Positions 7,841 to 18,395 are shown, numbered from the stretch's first letter. The stretch: 64,000 nucleotides of DNA from Williamsia serinedens (GCF_024171725.1 NZ_JAMTCG010000002.1:372001-436000), one strand, 5' to 3'. Translations and numbers: made by a program. The notes: generated by a model from the sequence alone, not told the origin.

Positions 7841-9298
7841 ATGGGGATTCTGCAGCGCATCGAACGGAAGCTCGAGGGTGCCGTCGACGACGGTTTCGCC
7901 CGCGTCTTCGGGGGCAAGGTGGCCCCCCAGGAGGTCGAGAACGCCCTCCAGCGCGAGGCCGAGGACTCCGTCGAGGACCTCGGTGACGGCGGCGCACTCG
8001 CCCCGAACGCCTACACGGTGGTGGTCAGCCCCACCGACCACGCGGAGCTGTCGTCGGAATACGAGTTGAACCGCAAGACGTTCTCGCGGCATCTCGAGCA
8101 CTTCATCCGAGACAACGGATGGCAGACCTACGGGGACGTGGTCGTCGAGTTCGAGCAGTCCCCGTCACTGCACACGGGACAGTTCCGGGCGCGTGGACGC
8201 GTCGACCCGGACGCGACACCCCACCCCGTCCCCGGTTCGACGGGTCGGCCCGCCGGGCCGCCCCCGGCCGCTCCCCTCCCGCCCGCGAACCCCCCCGTTC
8301 AGCCCCGACCAGGAGTGTTTCCCATGACGCAGAACCCAGGACACGACTCGCGACGCGGGCACGACGACCGCGAGTACGACCGGGGCTCCTACGAGCAGGG
8401 TTCCTACGACCAGGGCGGGGCCGGCCACGATCAGGCGGCCTGGGATCAGAGCGGTGCCTCCGGCTACGGCGCCCACGGCCAGGGTGGATACGGGACCGGC
8501 GGGTACGACCAGCGCGGCTACGACCAGCCGCAGGGTCAGGCCGGCAGCGGCTACGGCGGCGAGGGATACGATGCCCGCTCCTACGACCGGGCGGGCGACG
8601 CCGGGTACGGCCAGGGCTACGCCGACCGCGGCTACCGCGACAGCGGGTACCAGCAGGGCGGCTGGGACCAGCGCGGCGGTCACGACCAGGGCACCTACGG
8701 ACCCGCGGGCGGCTACCAGCAGGGCGGGTACGGCCAGGCCGGCGGCTACGACCAGCAGGGCTACGACCAGGGCGGCGCCGGATACGAGGGCGATCGTGGC
8801 TACCAGCAGGGCGACGCCGGCTACTACTCCGACGCCGACTACCGCGACGCCGGGTACCAGCAGGGTGGGTACGACCAGGGTGGCTACGCCCCGCGCAGCG
8901 GCGGTGCCTATCAGGGCGGATACGACCGCGGTGCCTACGACCAGGGCGCCTACCAGCCCGCCGGCTACGAGCAGGGCTACGGCCAGGCGACGGCCGCACC
9001 GACCTACGCACCGACCGGTGTGACCCTCGTCCTCGAGGACGGCTCCAACCGGACGTTCTCGCTGCGCGACGGCTCCAACGTCATCGGCCGTGGTCAGGAC
9101 GCGCAGTTCCGCCTCCCCGACACCGGCGTCTCGCGTCGTCACGTCGAGATCCGCTGGGACGGTCGGACCGCGCTCCTGCACGATCTCAACTCGACCAACG
9201 GCACCACCGTCAACGACGTGGCCGTGAGCAGCTGGGAGCTCGCCGACGGCGACCGCATCCGGCTCGGTCACTCGGACATCACCGTCCGCTTCCAGTGA
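7841..9298 (+). CDS. fhaA: FhaA: FHA-domain protein with DUF3662 N-domain and Tyr/Gly/Gln-rich linker
   Basis: This 485-residue protein has three parts. Residues 1-125 form the DUF3662 domain (MGILQRIERKLEGAVDDGF...). Residues 155-385 are a low-complexity linker built from irregular repeats of GYDQGG, GYQQGG and GGYDQ. Residues 395-485 form an FHA domain with the phosphothreonine-binding signature GRGQDAQFRLPDTGVSRRH and DLNSTNGT. In mycobacteria FhaA binds the phosphorylated pseudokinase tail of MviN (MurJ), encoded here at 48022, and dampens peptidoglycan synthesis near the pole. A strong GGAGGGAGG site precedes the ATG. A hairpin separates it from fhaB. Confidence 0.96.
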   Translation: MGILQRIERKLEGAVDDGFARVFGGKVAPQEVENALQREAEDSVEDLGDGGALAPNAYTVVVSPTDHAELSSEYELNRKTFSRHLEHFIRDNGWQTYGDVVVEFEQSPSLHTGQFRARGRVDPDATPHPVPGSTGRPAGPPPAAPLPPANPPVQPRPGVFPMTQNPGHDSRRGHDDREYDRGSYEQGSYDQGGAGHDQAAWDQSGASGYGAHGQGGYGTGGYDQRGYDQPQGQAGSGYGGEGYDARSYDRAGDAGYGQGYADRGYRDSGYQQGGWDQRGGHDQGTYGPAGGYQQGGYGQAGGYDQQGYDQGGAGYEGDRGYQQGDAGYYSDADYRDAGYQQGGYDQGGYAPRSGGAYQGGYDRGAYDQGAYQPAGYEQGYGQATAAPTYAPTGVTLVLEDGSNRTFSLRDGSNVIGRGQDAQFRLPDTGVSRRHVEIRWDGRTALLHDLNSTNGTTVNDVAVSSWELADGDRIRLGHSDITVRFQ

Positions 9299-9305
9299 GA
9301 TCTGT

Positions 9306-9332
9306 GTGTCCGGCCGTGATCGGCCCGGACAC
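9306..9332 (+). terminator. Hairpin between fhaA and fhaB
   Basis: GTGTCCGG at 9306-9313 pairs with CCGGACAC at 9325-9332, with a further inner CCG/CGG pairing. It begins 8 bases after the fhaA stop and has no T-tract. It may end the fhaA transcript or attenuate read-through into fhaB. Confidence 0.5.
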
Positions 9333-9507
9333 GGTCGGTGGACAAGCGATGCGAAGCTGACACCTACGGATACCGACTCCCCGGCGCCACCCCCATAGGA
9401 TGTGGGTCCATGAGTCGCCGCGGGCGTCGCGTCCGACGCTGCGCGCGACCGCAGGCACACACGGACGACCCACGGCCCACTCCAGACCGCGACGGAGGTG
9501 AACCCCT

Positions 9508-9975
9508 GTGCAGGGCATCGTGCTGCAGTTGACCCGCATCGGGTTCCTGCTCCTGTTGTGGCTGGTCGTCTGGGCCGTCCTGCGCGCACTGCGCCACGAC
9601 GTGTACGCGGCCACGGGCCAACGTCCCGTCCCCCGTTTCCAGCGGTCGGGACGCGGATCGGGCGGCGCACCCCGCGCGAAGGGGGCGGCGCGCTTCCTCG
9701 TCGTCACGCACGGCGCCCTCGCCAACACCCGGATCACCCTCGGGACGCAACCGGTCCTCATCGGACGCGCCGCCGACTCGACGCTCGTCCTGTCCGACGA
9801 CTACGCCTCCGAGCGACATGCCCGCATCTCCCGTCGGGGTGACGACTGGTACGTCGAGGACCTCGGCTCCACGAACGGCACCTATCTCGACCGCGGCAAG
9901 GTCACGACGGCGGTGAAGGTTCCCCTGGCCACGCCGATCCGGATCGGCAAGACCGTGATCGAGCTGCGCCCGTGA
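9508..9975 (+). CDS. fhaB: FhaB/FipA: membrane-anchored FHA-domain protein
   Basis: This 155-residue protein has one N-terminal membrane segment (IGFLLLLWLVVWAVL), a basic linker, and an FHA domain from about residue 75 with GRAADSTLVLSDDYASERHA and DLGSTNGTY, the residues that bind phosphothreonine. In mycobacteria it is a PknA/PknB substrate that connects kinase signalling to cell division. The GTG at 9508 is preceded by GGAGG. Its stop overlaps the pstP start by four bases (GTGA), and it opens the tightly packed fhaB-pstP-rodA-pbpA-pknA-pknB operon. Confidence 0.95.
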   Translation: MQGIVLQLTRIGFLLLLWLVVWAVLRALRHDVYAATGQRPVPRFQRSGRGSGGAPRAKGAARFLVVTHGALANTRITLGTQPVLIGRAADSTLVLSDDYASERHARISRRGDDWYVEDLGSTNGTYLDRGKVTTAVKVPLATPIRIGKTVIELRP

Positions 9976-11444
9976 CCCTCGTCCTGCGCTACATCGCGCG
10001 GAGTGACCGCGGGCTGGTCCGCTCCAACAACGAGGACTCCGTGTACGCGGGCGCGCGTCTGCTAGCGCTCGCCGACGGCATGGGCGGACACGCGGCCGGC
10101 GAGGTCGCCAGCCAGCTCGTCATCGAGGCCCTGCAACCGCTCGACGACGACGAACCCGGCGGTGACCTGCTCGGTAAGCTCGAATCGGCCATCGCCAGCG
10201 GCAACGCCGCCATCGCCGACCAGGTGGAGCGGTCCCCCGAGCTGGACGGGATGGGCACCACGCTCACCGCGATCCTGTTCGCCGGCAACCGCCTCGCGCT
10301 GTGTCACATCGGCGACTCCCGGGGGTACCTGCTCCGCGACGGCGAGCTGAACCAGATCACCCGCGACGACACGTTCGTGCAGACGCTCGTCGAGGAGGGG
10401 CGGATCACGGCCGAGCAGGCCCACACGCACCCCCAGCGGTCGCTGATCATGCGCGCGCTCACCGGCGCCGAGGTGGAACCGACCCTGACCATCCGGGAGG
10501 CCCGCGCCGGCGACCGGTACCTGCTGTGCTCCGACGGCCTGTCCGACGTGGTGTCCGAGGAGACGATCGCCGACACCCTGGCGTCGGTCGCCGACCACGG
10601 GGACTGCGCCGACCGCCTCATCGAGCTCGCGCTCCGCGGCGGCGGGCCCGACAACGTGACCGTCGTCGTGGCCGACGTCGTCGACGTCGACTACGGCGAC
10701 CACCGACCGATCCGCGCAGGCGCCGCCGGTGAGGGTGACGACGACTACGTCCCGGACCCGAAGACGTCGGCCGGACGGGCCGCGGCCCTGCGCCCGCCGC
10801 AGGAGTCGCCGCGGCGGCCCACCGTCGACGTCGAGGACGTGGTCGAGGAGCGCCGGCCCCGCCGCAAATGGCTCTGGGCGGCGATCGCGATCGTGCTCAT
10901 CGTCCTGGTGGTCGCGGGCGGGTTCGTCGCGCGATCGATCATCCGGTCCAACTACTACGTGGGCGAACACGACGGCGACGTCGTGCTCTACCGCGGCATG
11001 CAGGGGTCGGTGCTCGGAGTCTCGCTGAACTCGGTGAGCCTCGCGGCCTGCGTCAGCGACCCGTCCGCCGCGACGCCGACCATCTCCTTCACCGACGTCG
11101 GGTCGTCGTCCTGTTCGCCGCTGCGGGTGGCCGACCTGTCCCAGCCGAGCCAGAACACGGTCCGTGCGAGCAAGCCGAGCGTGCCCCTGGGCGAGGCGAA
11201 GCAGAACGTCACCCTGTTGTCGCTGCTGCCACTGTGCGGTGAGCAGTCGACGTCGGCCACCTCGACCCCGCCCTCGTCGGCCACGCACGCCCCGTCGTCC
11301 ACGCCGCTGCCCCCGCCGGCCACCACCACCGCGCCCGGTCAGCCGGCACCGCCGCCCGTGTCGTCCGCGGCTCCGAGCTCCACCGTCGACACCAGCGTCG
11401 ACCGCTTCGACGACAGCGGTCGCAAGATCTGTCGGGGGCACTGA
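9972..11444 (+). CDS. pstP: PstP: PP2C-type serine/threonine phosphatase
   Basis: This 490-residue membrane protein has a cytoplasmic PP2C domain (residues 1-235) with the metal-binding motifs SNNEDSVY, ADGMGGHAAGE, IGDSRGYL, SDGLSD and GGPDNVTVVV. A juxtamembrane linker, one membrane helix (WLWAAIAIVLIVLVVAGGF) and a roughly 170-residue extracytoplasmic tail ending in a Pro/Ser/Thr-rich stretch follow. It is the sole cognate phosphatase for the PknA/PknB system in mycobacteria and also acts on their substrates, such as CwlM. The GTG start overlaps the fhaB stop, and its own stop abuts the rodA ATG. Confidence 0.96.
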   Translation: MTLVLRYIARSDRGLVRSNNEDSVYAGARLLALADGMGGHAAGEVASQLVIEALQPLDDDEPGGDLLGKLESAIASGNAAIADQVERSPELDGMGTTLTAILFAGNRLALCHIGDSRGYLLRDGELNQITRDDTFVQTLVEEGRITAEQAHTHPQRSLIMRALTGAEVEPTLTIREARAGDRYLLCSDGLSDVVSEETIADTLASVADHGDCADRLIELALRGGGPDNVTVVVADVVDVDYGDHRPIRAGAAGEGDDDYVPDPKTSAGRAAALRPPQESPRRPTVDVEDVVEERRPRRKWLWAAIAIVLIVLVVAGGFVARSIIRSNYYVGEHDGDVVLYRGMQGSVLGVSLNSVSLAACVSDPSAATPTISFTDVGSSSCSPLRVADLSQPSQNTVRASKPSVPLGEAKQNVTLLSLLPLCGEQSTSATSTPPSSATHAPSSTPLPPPATTTAPGQPAPPPVSSAAPSSTVDTSVDRFDDSGRKICRGH

Positions 11445-12872
11445 ATGTCGCAGGAATCGGTCACCCCCACCCCGACCTCCGGGCCCATCCGGCGACCCAC
11501 CGGGCGCACGACGGAGCTGGGACTGCTGGCGCTGGTCACCCTGGTGGTGACGGTGGCGCTCATCAACGTGGAGGCCGCCCAGGAGCAGCAGCTCACCTGG
11601 GCTGTCGGCAAGTACCTGGTCATCTTCGCCGTGCTGTACGGCGGTGCGCACCTCGTCATCCGACGGTTCGCGCCCTATGCCGACCCGCTGATCCTGCCGC
11701 TCGTCGCGATGCTGAACGGTCTGGGACTGGTCCTCATCCACCGCCTCGACCTCGGGTCCGGCCGCAACGGCGAGACCGCCGAGACCACGGCGTCGACGTC
11801 GAACGCCGACCAGCAGGTCCTGTGGATGGTGCTCGGCATCGTCGCGTTCGCGGCCATCCTGATCTTCGTCCGCGACCACCGCACACTGTCGCGCTACAGC
11901 TACATCCTCGGTCTGTCCGGCCTGGTCTTCCTCGCCATCCCGGTCCTGCTGCCGGCGTCGCTGTCGGAGATCAACGGCTCGAAGAACTGGATCCGCACAC
12001 CGCTCTTCAACATCCAGCCCGGTGAGTTCTCGAAGATCCTCATCATCATCTTCACGGCGTCGCTCCTGGTGTCGAAGAGGGATCTGTTCACGACGGCCGG
12101 CAAGCACTTCCTCGGCATGGACCTGCCGCGCGCCCGCGACCTCGGTCCCCTGCTCGCCGCGTGGATCGTGACGATCGGGATCTTCGCCCTCGCCAACGAT
12201 CTCGGCGGTCCGCTGCTGATCTTCACGACCATCCTCGCGATGCTCTACGTCGCGACCGAACGCGTCGGCTGGGTCGTGATCGGCGTCGTGCTGTTCACCG
12301 TAGGGGCGGTGCTCGCCTACGAGCTGTTCCCGCACCTGCAGGTCCGAGTCCAGGTGTGGCAGAACCCCTTCAGCGACTTCTACGGCCAGGGGTACCAGGT
12401 CGGACAGGGTCTGTTCGGGCTCGCCACCGGTGGGCTGTTCGGCACCGGGCTCGGGTCGGGTCGGCCGAACATCGTCCCCTTCGCCAACACCGACTTCATC
12501 GTCGCGACCATCGGTGAGGAGCTCGGACTCGTCGGGATGACCGCGATCCTGGGCATCTACCTCATCCTCGTCGTCCGCGGGTTGCGCACCGGCATCACCG
12601 TGCGCGACAGCTTCGGCAAGCTGCTCGCGACGGGCCTGTCGTTCTCGATGGCGGTGCAGCTCTTCGTCGTCGTCGGCGGCGTCACCAAGCTGATCCCGCT
12701 CACCGGTCTGACGACGCCGTTCATGTCCTACGGCGGGTCGTCGCTGCTGGCGAACTTCGTCCTCGTCGCGCTGCTGGTCCGGGTGTCCAACGCGGCACGC
12801 GAACCCGACACGTCCAAGCGCAAGCAGGTCCCCGTCGCCGCCGCGCCGACACAGGTGGTGAAGCGCGCGTGA
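11445..12872 (+). CDS. rodA: RodA: SEDS-family peptidoglycan glycosyltransferase
   Basis: This 475-residue polytopic protein has about ten to twelve membrane helices and the SEDS family signature NDLGGPLL together with the late segment [24 protein letters not shown] proteins polymerise lipid II into glycan strands in partnership with a class B penicillin-binding protein, here the adjacent pbpA product. The ATG follows the pstP stop directly and the 3' end overlaps pbpA by four bases. FtsW, the divisome paralogue, is normally encoded in the dcw cluster, which is not in this window. Confidence 0.95.
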   Translation: MSQESVTPTPTSGPIRRPTGRTTELGLLALVTLVVTVALINVEAAQEQQLTWAVGKYLVIFAVLYGGAHLVIRRFAPYADPLILPLVAMLNGLGLVLIHRLDLGSGRNGETAETTASTSNADQQVLWMVLGIVAFAAILIFVRDHRTLSRYSYILGLSGLVFLAIPVLLPASLSEINGSKNWIRTPLFNIQPGEFSKILIIIFTASLLVSKRDLFTTAGKHFLGMDLPRARDLGPLLAAWIVTIGIFALANDLGGPLLIFTTILAMLYVATERVGWVVIGVVLFTVGAVLAYELFPHLQVRVQVWQNPFSDFYGQGYQVGQGLFGLATGGLFGTGLGSGRPNIVPFANTDFIVATIGEELGLVGMTAILGIYLILVVRGLRTGITVRDSFGKLLATGLSFSMAVQLFVVVGGVTKLIPLTGLTTPFMSYGGSSLLANFVLVALLVRVSNAAREPDTSKRKQVPVAAAPTQVVKRA

Positions 12873-14383
12873 ACGTCCCGATCCGCCGCGTCGTCATCGC
12901 GGTCATGGTGATGGTGGTCGCCCTGCTGGCGAACACCACGTATGTGCAGGTGTTCAAGGCGGACTCGCTGCGCAGCGATCCCCGCAACCAGCGCGTCCTG
13001 CTCGACGAGTACTCCCGTCAGCGCGGGCAGATCACGGCCGGCCAGACCGTCATCGCCCAGTCGGTCCCGACGAACGACCGTCTGAAGTACCTGCGGGTGT
13101 ACCCCGGGAAGGACGCCGCGGCGTTCGCGCCCGTGACCGGCTTCTACTCGTTCCAGTACGGCAGCGCCGGCATCGAGCAGGCCTACGACTCGCTGCTCAA
13201 CGGCAACGACGACCGCCTCTTCGGGCAGCGTTTCCTGGACATGTTCTCGGGCCGGGATCCCCGGGGCGGCAACGTCGTCACCACCATCCGACCGAACCTG
13301 CAGAAGGTCGCCTACGACGCGATGAACGCAGGCTGCTCTGGCGGCTGCCGCGGGTCGGTCGTGGCCATCGCGCCGAAGACCGGTGCGATCCTGGCGATGG
13401 TGTCGACGCCGTCGTACGACCCGAACCTCCTCGCAAGCCACGACGCCGCGGAGCGTGAGGCGGCCTGGAACCGGTGGAACCCGGAGTCGATCACCGAGTC
13501 GTCGCCGCAGCCGATGCTCAACCGCGCGATCGACCAGACCTACCCGCCGGGTTCCACGTTCAAGGTCGTCACGACGGCCGCCGCGCTCGCGCAGGGCATC
13601 AACCCGGACTCGACCCGGCTGACCGCGTCGAGCTCGATCACGTTGCCCGACACCGCGACCAGCCTGACGAACTACGGCGGCGAGACGTGCCCCGGGTCGT
13701 CCGGCGGCGAGGTCACCCTGCGTCAGGCGTTCCAGTACTCCTGCAACACCGCGTTCGTGCAGCTGGCCACGCAGCGCCTCCAGAACCCCATCGCGTCGGT
13801 GAAGTCGGCGGCGACGGCCTTCGGCCTCGACTCCGACACCCCGGACGTCCCGATGTCTGTGGCGGGGTCGACGACGGGGCCCATCTCGGACCTGGCGGCG
13901 CTGGGGCAGAGTGCGATCGGACAGCGCGACGTGCGGATGACACCGCTGGAGAACGCGATGATCGCCGCGACGGTCGCCAACGGCGGCGTGCGGATGCAGC
14001 CCTACCTCGTCGACAAGCTGCAGGGACCGGACCTCAAGACGCTCTACACCACGGCGCCCAGCAGCATGGACGAGCCGATCTCCGCGCAGACCGCCGCGAC
14101 GCTCACCAGTCTCATGATCGACTCCGAGCGCAACACCACGGGGTCGGGCGGGTCGTCGGTGACCATCGCGTCGAAGACGGGTACGGCCGAGCACTCGGCG
14201 ACCTCCGACGCAGCCGAGACGCCCTACGCGTGGTACATCGCCTTCGGTCCGTCCAGCAACGCGCAGATCGCCGTCGCGGTCATCGTCGAGAACGGCGACC
14301 GCGGCATCCAGTCGACGGGTGGGTCGTCGGCCGCGCCGATCGGGCGTGCGGTCATCAACGCGATGGTCGGGGGCAACCAATGA
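12869..14383 (+). CDS. pbpA: PbpA: class B penicillin-binding protein (D,D-transpeptidase)
   Basis: This 504-residue protein has an N-terminal anchor ([19 protein letters not shown]), an N-terminal pedestal domain and a C-terminal transpeptidase domain. The catalytic motifs are STFK (active-site Ser, within PPGSTFKVV), SCN and KTG (in ASKTGTAE). It cross-links stem peptides of strands made by RodA and is a known kinase-controlled component in mycobacteria. The GTG at 12869 overlaps the rodA stop. A 58-base gap with a strong GGGGGAGAGGGGG site leads to pknA. Confidence 0.96.
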   Translation: MNVPIRRVVIAVMVMVVALLANTTYVQVFKADSLRSDPRNQRVLLDEYSRQRGQITAGQTVIAQSVPTNDRLKYLRVYPGKDAAAFAPVTGFYSFQYGSAGIEQAYDSLLNGNDDRLFGQRFLDMFSGRDPRGGNVVTTIRPNLQKVAYDAMNAGCSGGCRGSVVAIAPKTGAILAMVSTPSYDPNLLASHDAAEREAAWNRWNPESITESSPQPMLNRAIDQTYPPGSTFKVVTTAAALAQGINPDSTRLTASSSITLPDTATSLTNYGGETCPGSSGGEVTLRQAFQYSCNTAFVQLATQRLQNPIASVKSAATAFGLDSDTPDVPMSVAGSTTGPISDLAALGQSAIGQRDVRMTPLENAMIAATVANGGVRMQPYLVDKLQGPDLKTLYTTAPSSMDEPISAQTAATLTSLMIDSERNTTGSGGSSVTIASKTGTAEHSATSDAAETPYAWYIAFGPSSNAQIAVAVIVENGDRGIQSTGGSSAAPIGRAVINAMVGGNQ

Positions 14384-14441
14384 GCCGCGGCGGGATCCGG
14401 GGCGCCACCACAGGGTTCGGGTCGGGGGAGAGGGGGAACGG

Positions 14442-15818
14442 ATGAGCCTGCAGAGCGGGACGACGATCGCCGATCGCTACCGGTTGATGCGGCTGATCGC
14501 CACCGGCGGCATGGGCCAGGTCTGGGAGGGCATCGACACCCGTCTCGACCGACGGGTCGCGGTGAAGGTGCTCAAGTCGGAGTTCTCCGACGACGCGGAG
14601 TTCCTGCAGCGCTTCCGGATCGAGGCGATGACCACAGCGCGCCTGCACGACCCGGGCATCGCGAGCATCTTCGACTACGGCGAGACCCCCGACCGCGCAG
14701 GCGGTCCGGCGTTGGCCTACCTCGTCATGGAGCTCGTCAACGGTGAGCCGCTCAACGCGGTGCTCGCCCGCCTGGGCCGGTTGTCGCTGACGAATGCGCT
14801 CGACATGCTCGAGCAGACCGGTCGCGCGCTGAACGCCGCGCACACCGCCGGACTCATCCACCGGGACGTCAAGCCCGGCAACATCCTCATCACCCCGACC
14901 GGTCAGGTGAAGATCACCGACTTCGGCATCGCGAAGGCGGTCGACGCGGCCCCGGTGACGCAGACCGGCATGGTGATGGGTACGGCACAGTACATCTCGC
15001 CGGAACAGGCCCTCGGCGAGGACGCGACGAGCGCCTCGGACGTGTACTCGCTCGGCGTCGTCGGGTACGAGTCGATCTCCGGTCGCCGACCGTTCCTCGG
15101 TGACGGCGCGATCACCGTCGCGATGAAGCACATCCGCGAGACCCCTCCCCCGCTGCCGGCCGAACTGCCCGGCGGCATACGGGAACTCATCGCCATCACC
15201 ATGGCGAAGGACCCGCACCGTCGGTACGCCGACGGCGGGGAGTTCGCCGACGCCGTCGCCGCGGTCCGCGCAGGCCGTCGTCCCCCGACACCGGGAGCCG
15301 GTGTCGGACCGATCGCGCCGCCGCCCCTCCACACCCGCGAGATGTCGGCGCCGATCCCGCGACCGGCGGGTCCCCCGCCCCCGACGGCGACGTCGCGTCG
15401 CCCGATCCCGGCCGCACCGCCGCCGGACGACAACCGCTGGACCGCCGGGCAGAAAGCGCTCGCGGCCGTGGCCGTCCTGCTCCTGTTGGCCGCGCTCGGC
15501 CTCGTCGGGTACTGGCTCGCCACGAGCGGCAGCGGTGACGGGTCGACCACACCGTCCACCACACCGTCGACGGTGACGCAGACGACGGAGGTCGCCCCCA
15601 CCCAGGAGGAGACGACCACCACCACGACGACGACCGAGACCACGACGACCACCACCACCCCGGAGACCACGACCACCACCCCGGAGACGACCACGACCAC
15701 CACCACGCCGGGTGGGTTGTTCCCGGGTCTCGGCTCGCTGATCCCGGGTCTGCAGCAGAACTACAGTGGGAGCGCGACGCCGACACCGCTGGCCGGCCAG
15801 AGCGAGAGAGGTGACTGA
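14442..15818 (+). CDS. pknA: PknA: transmembrane Ser/Thr protein kinase
   Basis: This 458-residue protein has a kinase domain at residues 9-270 with the glycine loop [19 protein letters not shown], the catalytic [16 protein letters not shown], and an activation loop [17 protein letters not shown] carrying the Thr residues that are autophosphorylated in the family. A Pro-rich juxtamembrane stretch, one membrane helix ([22 protein letters not shown]) and an extracytoplasmic tail dominated by Thr runs follow. It has no PASTA repeats, unlike PknB. It regulates cell shape and division. The ATG at 14442 was chosen for its purine-rich ribosome-binding site, and the stop overlaps the pknB ATG (TGATG). 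Confidence 0.96.
   Translation: MSLQSGTTIADRYRLMRLIATGGMGQVWEGIDTRLDRRVAVKVLKSEFSDDAEFLQRFRIEAMTTARLHDPGIASIFDYGETPDRAGGPALAYLVMELVNGEPLNAVLARLGRLSLTNALDMLEQTGRALNAAHTAGLIHRDVKPGNILITPTGQVKITDFGIAKAVDAAPVTQTGMVMGTAQYISPEQALGEDATSASDVYSLGVVGYESISGRRPFLGDGAITVAMKHIRETPPPLPAELPGGIRELIAITMAKDPHRRYADGGEFADAVAAVRAGRRPPTPGAGVGPIAPPPLHTREMSAPIPRPAGPPPPTATSRRPIPAAPPPDDNRWTAGQKALAAVAVLLLLAALGLVGYWLATSGSGDGSTTPSTTPSTVTQTTEVAPTQEETTTTTTTTETTTTTTTPETTTTTPETTTTTTTPGGLFPGLGSLIPGLQQNYSGSATPTPLAGQSERGD
15611..15711 (+). repeat. ACC/GAC-rich low-complexity tract encoding poly-Thr/Glu in PknA
   Basis: About 100 bases of near-continuous ACC, ACG and GAG codons encode a Thr-dominated stretch with interspersed Glu and Pro-Glu (units such as [10 protein letters not shown] and TTTTPETTT). 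It lies in the predicted extracytoplasmic tail of PknA just before [13 protein letters not shown]. Such tracts are prone to slippage and could be glycosylated. Confidence 0.7.
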
Positions 15819-17719
15819 TGACCACGCCTCGTCACCTCTCCGACCGCTACGAACTCGGCGAGACGCTCGGGTTCGGCGGGATGTCCGAGGTGCACCACGC
15901 GCGTGATCTCCGGCTCCACCGCGACGTGGCGATCAAGGTGCTGCGCGCCGACCTCGCCCGCGACCCGAGCTTCTACCTCCGCTTCCGGCGGGAGGCACAG
16001 AACGCCGCCGCGCTGAACCATCCGACGATCGTCTCCGTCTTCGACACCGGCGAGGCGACGACCCCAGAGGGGCCGCTGCCGTTCATCGTCATGGAGTTCG
16101 TCGACGGTGAGACCCTGCGCGACGTCCTGCGCGCCCAGGGCCACGTGTCACCGCGGCAGGCCATGACCTGGATGGCCGACGTGGCTGCGGCACTGGATTT
16201 CTCGCACCAGAACGGCATCGTCCACCGCGACATGAAGCCGGCCAACGTCATGATCGACCGGTCCGGCGCGGTGAAGGTGATGGACTTCGGCATCGCACGC
16301 GCGATGTCCGACGCCACGGGCTCGATGACCCAGACCTCGGCCGTCATCGGCACCGCGCAGTACCTCTCGCCGGAGCAGGCACGCGGCGAGAGCGTCGACG
16401 CCCGCAGCGACGTCTACTCGATGGGCTGCGTGCTCTTCGAACTCCTCACCGGTCAGCCGCCGTTCACCGGGGACTCGCCGGTCGCGGTCGCCTACCAGCA
16501 CGTCCGCGAGGACCCTCCGGTCCCGTCGAGCATCCGGCGCGAGATCCCCTCCGTCCTGGACTCCGTCGTCCTCAAGGCGATGAGCAAGAACCCGGCGAAC
16601 CGGTACCAGTCCGCCGGCGAGCTGCGGTCGGACCTGATGAAGGTCCTCGCCGGTGGCCGCCCCAGTGCGCCCATGCTGCTGTCCGACGAGGACAAGACCG
16701 GCATCATCGAACCCGTTGCGCGCCAACGACACGGGCGGGCGGTCCCCACCTCCCACCGTCGTCCCGACCTCGACGACGAGCCGCCCCGACGGAATCGCCG
16801 TCGGCTGGTCGGCTTCGGTGCCCTCGCCGCGGTGCTGGTCGTGGTGATCGCTCTGCTGCTGGTGCGTCCGTGGTCCTCCGACACCGATCAGGTGACCATC
16901 CCCCGCGTCACCGACATGTCCGCCACCCAGGCACAGTCGACGCTCAGCACCATGGGCCTGCGGGTCAGCACGTTGCAGGAGCCCAACAACCAGGTGCCCT
17001 CGGGGAGTCCGACCCGCACCGCCCCCGCCGAGGGCGTCCGGGTCGACAAGAATTCGGCCGTGACGCTGTACATCTCGAGCGGACCGCAGCGCCAGGACCT
17101 CCCGGACCTCACCGGTCGCACCGAGGACGAGGCCCGCAAGACGCTCAACGAGCTCGGCTTCACCGACGTGAAGAGCGCTCAGGTCCCGTCGTCGAACCAG
17201 TTGCGCGGCAAGGTCGCCGGCCTGTCGCCGCAGAGCGGCACCTCGCAGTCGGTGAACACGACGATCACGATCCAGATCGGGACCGGACCGCGGCAGGTGT
17301 CGGTACCGACCGTCACCGGGCAGACCTCCGACGAGGCGCAGCAGACGCTGGAGAACGCGCGCCTGCGGATCCAGACCCAGCAGGCCGACTCCGAACAGCC
17401 GGCCGGGACCGTCCTCAGCTCGTCGCCCGCCGCGGGCACCCAGGTCGACGAGAACAGTGTCGTCACCGTGACGGTCTCACGCGGAAACCAGTTCCGCATG
17501 CCCGACCTCACCGGCAAGACGGTCCAACAGGCCCAGGACACGCTGACCGCGGCGGGGTGGAAGAACACCACCCTCAACCAGGTACCGCGCAACGTCGGCC
17601 TGGGGAGTCCCGACGCGAACCGCGTCATCTCGCAGAACCCGCCGACGAACAGCGTGGTGAACAACGACCAGGCCATCGAGGTGACCGTCGGTCAGGTCAG
17701 CCTGCTCCCCGCGGGCTGA
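15818..17719 (+). CDS. pknB: PknB: transmembrane Ser/Thr kinase with four PASTA domains
   Basis: This 633-residue protein has a kinase domain at residues 8-275 (LGFGGMSEVHHARD, VAIKVLRADLA, HRDMKPANVMID, DFGIARAMSD, and activation loop MTQTSAVIGTAQYLSPEQ). A linker and a single membrane helix (LVGFGALAAVLVVVIALLLV) follow, then four tandem PASTA repeats from about residue 360 to the end. PASTA domains bind muropeptides or lipid II and localise the kinase to growing wall. Known mycobacterial targets with homologues in this window include CwlM, MviN and FhaB. It closes the operon, and the gene that follows is convergent. Confidence 0.97.
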   Translation: MTTPRHLSDRYELGETLGFGGMSEVHHARDLRLHRDVAIKVLRADLARDPSFYLRFRREAQNAAALNHPTIVSVFDTGEATTPEGPLPFIVMEFVDGETLRDVLRAQGHVSPRQAMTWMADVAAALDFSHQNGIVHRDMKPANVMIDRSGAVKVMDFGIARAMSDATGSMTQTSAVIGTAQYLSPEQARGESVDARSDVYSMGCVLFELLTGQPPFTGDSPVAVAYQHVREDPPVPSSIRREIPSVLDSVVLKAMSKNPANRYQSAGELRSDLMKVLAGGRPSAPMLLSDEDKTGIIEPVARQRHGRAVPTSHRRPDLDDEPPRRNRRRLVGFGALAAVLVVVIALLLVRPWSSDTDQVTIPRVTDMSATQAQSTLSTMGLRVSTLQEPNNQVPSGSPTRTAPAEGVRVDKNSAVTLYISSGPQRQDLPDLTGRTEDEARKTLNELGFTDVKSAQVPSSNQLRGKVAGLSPQSGTSQSVNTTITIQIGTGPRQVSVPTVTGQTSDEAQQTLENARLRIQTQQADSEQPAGTVLSSSPAAGTQVDENSVVTVTVSRGNQFRMPDLTGKTVQQAQDTLTAAGWKNTTLNQVPRNVGLGSPDANRVISQNPPTNSVVNNDQAIEVTVGQVSLLPAG

Positions 17720-17732
17720 CCGACTCCGGACG

Positions 17733-18395
17733 TCAGGCGACCGGTGCGATGGCCGTGGCCATCGCCTGCTCCAGCTCGACCACCACGGTCTCGGGGACGT
17801 CGTGACCGGCAAGCCGGAGCCAGTTCGCGAGCATCCTGTGGCCACCCTGCGTGAGCACGCTCTCGGGGTGGAACTGCACACCGTGGATCGGGAGGTCGCG
17901 GTGTCGCATCGCCATCACGATGCCGCTTTCTGTCCGACCGGTCACGACCAGCTCGTCCGGGATGGTCTCCGGGAGGACCGTCAACGAGTGGTACCGCGTC
18001 GCGACGAACGGGTCGTCGAGTCCGGCGAGCACGCCGTCACCGGCGTGGTGCACCGTGGACGTCTTGCCGTGCAGCAGTTCCGGCGCCCGGTCGACGGTGG
18101 CACCGAACGCGGCTCCGATCGCCTGGTGTCCGAGGCACACCCCCAGGACCGGCGTGGCGGTCCGCGCGGCGACCTCGACGAGCGGCATGGTCGCGCCGGC
18201 ACGCTGCGGGGTACCCGGACCCGGGCTCAGGAGGATCGCGTCGAACTGCTCCACGACCGCGTCGAGGTCGTCGAGACGGCGATCGTCGTTGCGCCACACC
18301 GTCGCCGAGACGCCCAGCTGCCCGAGGTACTGGACGAGGTTGTAGACGAAGCTGTCGTAGTTGTCGACGACCAGAACCGAGGGACCCGTGCTCAT
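17733..18395 (-). CDS. trpG: Glutamine amidotransferase subunit of anthranilate/aminodeoxychorismate synthase (TrpG/PabA)
   Basis: This 220-residue class I glutamine amidotransferase starts at [16 protein letters not shown]. It carries the oxyanion motif LLSPGPGTP, the nucleophile Cys in [10 protein letters not shown] and the His-Glu pair in [11 protein letters not shown]. It supplies ammonia to chorismate in tryptophan or folate synthesis; which one cannot be decided because no synthase component I is nearby, and the M. tuberculosis syntenic gene is called trpG by convention. A GTG three codons upstream (18404) is an alternative start. It is divergent from crgA across only 68 bases and convergent with pknB. 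Confidence 0.93.
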   Translation of the reverse strand: MSTGPSVLVVDNYDSFVYNLVQYLGQLGVSATVWRNDDRRLDDLDAVVEQFDAILLSPGPGTPQRAGATMPLVEVAARTATPVLGVCLGHQAIGAAFGATVDRAPELLHGKTSTVHHAGDGVLAGLDDPFVATRYHSLTVLPETIPDELVVTGRTESGIVMAMRHRDLPIHGVQFHPESVLTQGGHRMLANWLRLAGHDVPETVVVELEQAMATAIAPVA

